In this document: positions 5,971 through 7,967 of the stretch, one piece after another
How the letters are laid out: every line of letters begins with the position of its first letter
Numbering within the stretch: position 1 is the first letter of the stretch
Translations under genes and position numbers: made by a program
Notes under the pieces: model-generated
Told to the model about the DNA's origin: nothing
Seen by the model: the letters and a program-made list of their open reading frames with translations, nothing else
Database searches by the model: none
Assembly: GCA_905210055.1 (NCBI GenBank)
Contig: CAJLVH010000084.1
Span: 1-7,967, forward strand
Length of the DNA: 7,967 nucleotides
Direction of reading: 5' to 3'
From: an uncultured Enorma sp.
Lineage (GTDB): Bacteria > Actinomycetota > Coriobacteriia > Coriobacteriales > Coriobacteriaceae

Positions 5971-6303
5971 TTACATCCCGGCAGGCCAGCGGCAGACGCT
6001 CAAATCCACGTGATCATCGTCGCGAAACGAGACGCCTTCGTCCTCGAGTAGGCGACGCTGCACGCCCGCCCCGCCGAACGCGAAGCCTTCGCAGATGCGC
6101 CCATCCGCGAAGACCACGCGATGGCAGGGGATCTCGCCGGGCCGCGGGTTCACATGGAGCGCGAATCCCACGTAGCGTGCCTTCCGGGGCTCGCCCACGA
6201 GCTTCGCCACCTGACCATACGTCGCGACCATCCCTTCCGGAATCTGCTCAACGACCTCATACACGCGCTCGAAGAATCCGTCACGCGATGTATCTTGCTT
6301 CAT
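5971..6303 (-). CDS. MGMT-family protein (alkyltransferase DNA-binding domain only)
   Basis: This gene encodes 110 residues, corresponding only to the C-terminal DNA-binding domain of O6-methylguanine-DNA methyltransferases. The sequence GMVATYGQVAKLVG is the helix-turn-helix region, R43 in ARYVG is the expected arginine finger, and HVNPRPGEIPCHRVV contains the alkyl-acceptor motif PCHR with C60 intact. Short family members of this size are often alkyltransferase-like (Atl) proteins, in which that Cys is replaced, for example by Trp; they bind alkylated bases and hand them to nucleotide excision repair. Retention of Cys leaves real methyltransferase activity possible. The ATG has AGGAG seven bases upstream. 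It lies 50 bp after the B3/B4 gene, in the same direction, consistent with an operon. Family assignment is firm; activity is inferred. Confidence 0.92.
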   Translation of the reverse strand: MKQDTSRDGFFERVYEVVEQIPEGMVATYGQVAKLVGEPRKARYVGFALHVNPRPGEIPCHRVVFADGRICEGFAFGGAGVQRRLLEDEGVSFRDDDHVDLSVCRWPAGM

Positions 6304-6353
6304 CGACGTTCTCCTGCTTGCATGGTGATGATCTACGTCCTGGACTCAGATTA

Positions 6354-7082
6354 TCACTCGGCGATGACGGCCTCGCGGTGCTCGGACGTGATGAGCTCCT
6401 TGGCCTTGATGGTGGCGCCGAGATAGCGCTCCACAAGCTCCGCAAGCTCATCGATTGCCGCCTGGCAATCTTCCACGCGCTCTGGCTCAACGCACTCGAT
6501 GATCAAGAAAGCGTTCTTCGAATCGTCCGTGAGCGCCGTACGAACGCCATCGCGCCAGTTCCAGCAGCGGCACACCGCGCCCGCATCGTCGCAGTAGCAC
6601 AGCTCGCCGGGCAGCGTCGGATCTTCATGCTCGTTCTCGCCGAGCGGAAGGAACGCATCTCCGCCCTCGGTGATCCCCAGGCGCAGGTCGCCCTCGAACG
6701 CATCGATGTCCTCGCCGCCCACGGGCAGCGCGTACTTGAGCGAGATGGCGTTGTAGATGTCGACCGCGGGCGTGATGTGCCCCACGGGATTGCCCTTGAG
6801 CACGCGCTTCAGTAGGTTCTCGATCGAGCAGCGCGCACCCTTCTTCGTCTTGAACGCGCGGTACGCCTCGCGCCATGCCTTCACGGGAGCGTTCTCGGAG
6901 ATGGTATCGCTCGTGAGGTGCCGCTCGGCGAGGATATTCGCCCGGTCAAGCAGGTGCTCGATCTCGGCAGCGTCTTCGGTGGAGACCTCGGCTGCGGACC
7001 TCATACCCTCCGCGACCACGATACCGATCGCTGCCTGCGGAAACAGCTCCCAAAACGACGCTTCGGTCACAAACCTCTTCAT
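6354..7082 (-). CDS. B3/B4 tRNA-binding-domain protein (PheT B3/B4-like)
   Basis: This gene encodes 242 residues related to the free-standing B3/B4 domain proteins, homologous to the editing module of the phenylalanyl-tRNA synthetase beta chain. In PheRS this module hydrolyses mischarged Tyr-tRNA-Phe; the role of stand-alone forms is not settled. The core segment NPVGHITPAVDIYNAISLKYALPVGGEDIDAFEG (98-131) is typical, followed by GDLRLGI and a CYCDDAGAVCRCWNWRDG strand region (162-179). The C-terminus (about 200-236) is helical. The frame could start at 7112, but the ATG at 7082 is preferred because AAAGGCGG lies about five bases upstream. It heads the probable operon with the MGMT-family and DUF6485-like genes. 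A terminator-shaped hairpin about 40 bases upstream suggests attenuated or separately initiated transcription. Confidence 0.88.
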   Translation of the reverse strand: MKRFVTEASFWELFPQAAIGIVVAEGMRSAAEVSTEDAAEIEHLLDRANILAERHLTSDTISENAPVKAWREAYRAFKTKKGARCSIENLLKRVLKGNPVGHITPAVDIYNAISLKYALPVGGEDIDAFEGDLRLGITEGGDAFLPLGENEHEDPTLPGELCYCDDAGAVCRCWNWRDGVRTALTDDSKNAFLIIECVEPERVEDCQAAIDELAELVERYLGATIKAKELITSEHREAVIAE

Positions 7083-7120
7083 GCCAGCCGCCTTTCTATC
7101 GCCAAACAACAATCATAAAC

Positions 7121-7175
7121 AAAAAACGCGCGCCACCAGCCGTCTTCTTCGCCCTACGACGCTGGCACGCACGCG
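7121..7175 (-). terminator. Strong terminator or attenuator upstream of the B3/B4 operon
   Basis: On the minus strand the arm at 7175-7161 pairs with 7140-7127. The inner part is CCAGC/GCTGG, extended by GTC/GAC across a bulge, and the outer part is a GC-rich helix of about six pairs. Six T's (7126-7121) follow directly. It ends about 39 bases before the start codon of the B3/B4 gene, so it sits in a 5' leader rather than after a gene. Confidence 0.7.
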
Positions 7176-7210
7176 TTCGCGCTGCCCCACCTGGGGATGG
7201 AGCCGCTATT
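7121..7210 (-). ncRNA. Putative 90-nt leader RNA or small RNA
   Basis: A promoter at 7245-7217 and a terminator ending near 7121 bound a transcript of about 90 nt. It contains a CCCC-AGGT-GGGG hairpin (7196-7185) before the terminator arm. No T-box, Cys-rich leader peptide or riboswitch consensus that I know is present. The ATGs at the -10 box lie upstream of the predicted start, so a leader peptide from them is unlikely. It could be a free small RNA or the attenuated leader of the B3/B4 operon. Confidence 0.4.
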
Positions 7211-7216
7211 GAGTTC

Positions 7217-7245
7217 ATCATAGCGACGGGGCGACGCCGCGTCAA
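7217..7245 (-). promoter_or_regulatory. Sigma70-type promoter for the B3/B4 operon leader
   Basis: On the minus strand TTGACG (7245-7240) and TATGAT (7222-7217) are separated by exactly 17 bp. Each matches consensus at five of six positions. The predicted start is near 7210. It is the only good promoter pair between pckA and the B3/B4 gene. Confidence 0.75.
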
Positions 7246-7265
7246 AAGAAAGCGTGATAAGAAAT

Positions 7266-7295
7266 GGAGCGGCGGCCATCAACGGCCACCGCCCC
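7266..7295 (-). terminator. Hairpin downstream of pckA, probable terminator
   Basis: Positions 7266-7277 pair with 7284-7295 over 12 bp, with two G-T pairs as read on the minus strand, around a 6-nt loop. The minus strand continues ATTTCTTATC, which is U-rich but not a clean run. It lies about 95 bases past the pckA stop codon and before the next promoter, so it most likely ends pckA transcripts. Confidence 0.5.
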
Positions 7296-7363
7296 ACTCA
7301 ACTCAAAAGGGGTTGGAAGGAACACGTCCCCACTCAACCCAAAAGGGGTTGGAAGGAACACGT
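7292..7363. repeat. Two tandem copies of a 36-bp repeat
   Basis: The unit at 7292-7327 is repeated at once at 7328-7363 with one difference (T7303 versus C7339). Each copy holds a small hairpin (CAACYC-AAAAG-GGGTTG). The one difference keeps pairing, since C-G becomes T-G. On the minus strand each unit begins GGGGACGTGTTCC or its equivalent. There are no spacers between copies, so it is not CRISPR. A third CCCC border follows the second copy. Confidence 0.93.
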
Positions 7364-7364
7364 C

Positions 7365-7388
7365 CCCAACGAACCTCCCAACGAACCC
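7365..7388. repeat. Two tandem copies of a 12-bp repeat next to the pckA stop codon
   Basis: CCCAACGAACCT (7365-7376) is followed directly by CCCAACGAACCC (7377-7388), identical at 11 of 12 positions. The second copy ends one base before the pckA stop codon (7392-7390 on the minus strand). It adjoins the 36-bp tandem repeat. Confidence 0.8.
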
Positions 7389-7389
7389 A

Positions 7390-7967
7390 TTAGCGCTCGC
7401 GGGTCATGCTCTTAAGATCGACACCGGGATAGCGCTTCTCGAAGTTCTCCTTGAACTTGGCGGCGAGCTCGGCCGCAGCCTTGTCGTAGGCCTCCGGATC
7501 CTCCCACGTGCCGCGCGGGTCGAGCAGCTCGCGCGGGACGCCGGGGCAGTCACGCGGAACCTCGACGTCGAACACGTCGTTGTGCACGTAGCCCGCGATG
7601 TCGAGCGAACCGTCCTGCGCGGCCTTCACGAGTGCGCGCGTGTAGTAGAGCGCGATGCGGTGGCCGATGCCGTACGGGCCACCCGTCCAACCGGTGTTCA
7701 CCAGGTAGACATGGGTGTCGTTCTGCGTGATCTTCTCACCCAGCAGGTAGGCGTAGGCCATGTGATCAAGCGGCATGAACGGCTCGCCGAAGAGCGCCGA
7801 GAACGTGGGCTGCGGCTCCTTCACGCCAAGCTCGGTGCCGGCGACCTTCGCGGTGTAACCCGTGAGGAAGTGGAACATGGCCTGCTCGCGCGAGAGACGC
7901 GAGATGGGCGGGAGCACGCCGTAGGCGTCGGCGGTGAGGAAGAGCACCACGCTCGGGACCTCGCCGG
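7390..7967 (-). CDS. pckA: Phosphoenolpyruvate carboxykinase (ATP), C-terminal part, runs off the right edge
   Basis: About 192 C-terminal residues of a protein usually near 530 are present; the start lies beyond 7967, and the first complete codon begins at 7965. The enzyme interconverts oxaloacetate plus ATP with PEP, CO2 and ADP. It acts in gluconeogenesis or, in many anaerobes, in the PEP-carboxylating direction with ATP gain. The segments FLTADAYGVLPPISRL, HFLTGYTAKVAGTE, EPQPTFSALFGEPF, YLVNTGWTGG and LDPRGTWEDPEAY align closely by eye with ATP-type PckA, such as the E. coli enzyme, and not with the GTP-type used by most actinomycetes. In this family the TAKVAGTE segment carries the Thr and Arg/Lys nucleotide contacts. 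The phosphate-loop and metal sites are outside the window. The gene ends with TAA; a block of tandem repeats and a hairpin follow. Confidence 0.97.
   Translation of the reverse strand, partial: GEVPSVVLFLTADAYGVLPPISRLSREQAMFHFLTGYTAKVAGTELGVKEPQPTFSALFGEPFMPLDHMAYAYLLGEKITQNDTHVYLVNTGWTGGPYGIGHRIALYYTRALVKAAQDGSLDIAGYVHNDVFDVEVPRDCPGVPRELLDPRGTWEDPEAYDKAAAELAAKFKENFEKRYPGVDLKSMTRER

Noticed and set aside
7292..7363. CRISPR array (36-bp repeats)
   Set aside because: Copies are directly abutted without spacers, there are only two, and no cas gene is present.

Overview
The window is GC-rich, densely coded bacterial DNA of housekeeping character. An ATP-type PEP carboxykinase in a high-GC genome, together with a MraY/WecA-type transferase, TrpRS and a small Cys-rich DUF6485-like protein, suggests a Coriobacteriia member (Eggerthellaceae-like). 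This lineage is an inference from gene content and composition, not a search result.

Layout. Positions 1-1701 are read on the minus strand: a possible edge gene start, a tail-anchored coiled-coil membrane protein, a PflA/PflX-like radical SAM protein, and tRNA-Ala(CGC) with its own promoter and a textbook terminator. Positions about 1857-5609 are read on the plus strand: a structured non-coding RNA that looks like 6S RNA, a polyprenyl-phosphate sugar-1-phosphate transferase (WecA/TagO/MraY superfamily), trpS, and a Cof-type HAD phosphatase. Positions 5715-7967 return to the minus strand: the C-terminal third of pckA (running off the right edge), a repeat-rich intergenic region, then an apparent operon of a B3/B4-domain protein, an MGMT-family protein and a Cys-rich DUF6485-like protein.

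The non-coding parts are the most interesting. (1) Between trpS and the HAD gene lies a 114-nt inverted repeat with 42-nt arms, 30 of them perfectly matched, and no U-tract. It looks like a REP/MITE-like palindromic element. (2) After pckA there is a 36-bp tandem duplication and a nested 12-bp one. (3) A near-consensus minus-strand promoter fires into a roughly 90-nt leader ending in a strong terminator just before the B3/B4 operon, which suggests either a small RNA or an attenuator. (4) The ncRNA between tRNA-Ala and the transferase has a perfect 11-bp closing stem and a 3' U-run. (5) A terminator-shaped hairpin between the transferase gene and trpS points the wrong way for its neighbours.

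No phage, CRISPR, transposase, toxin-antitoxin or defence genes are visible. The protein-coding content is ordinary; the novelty, if any, is in the RNA and repeat elements.
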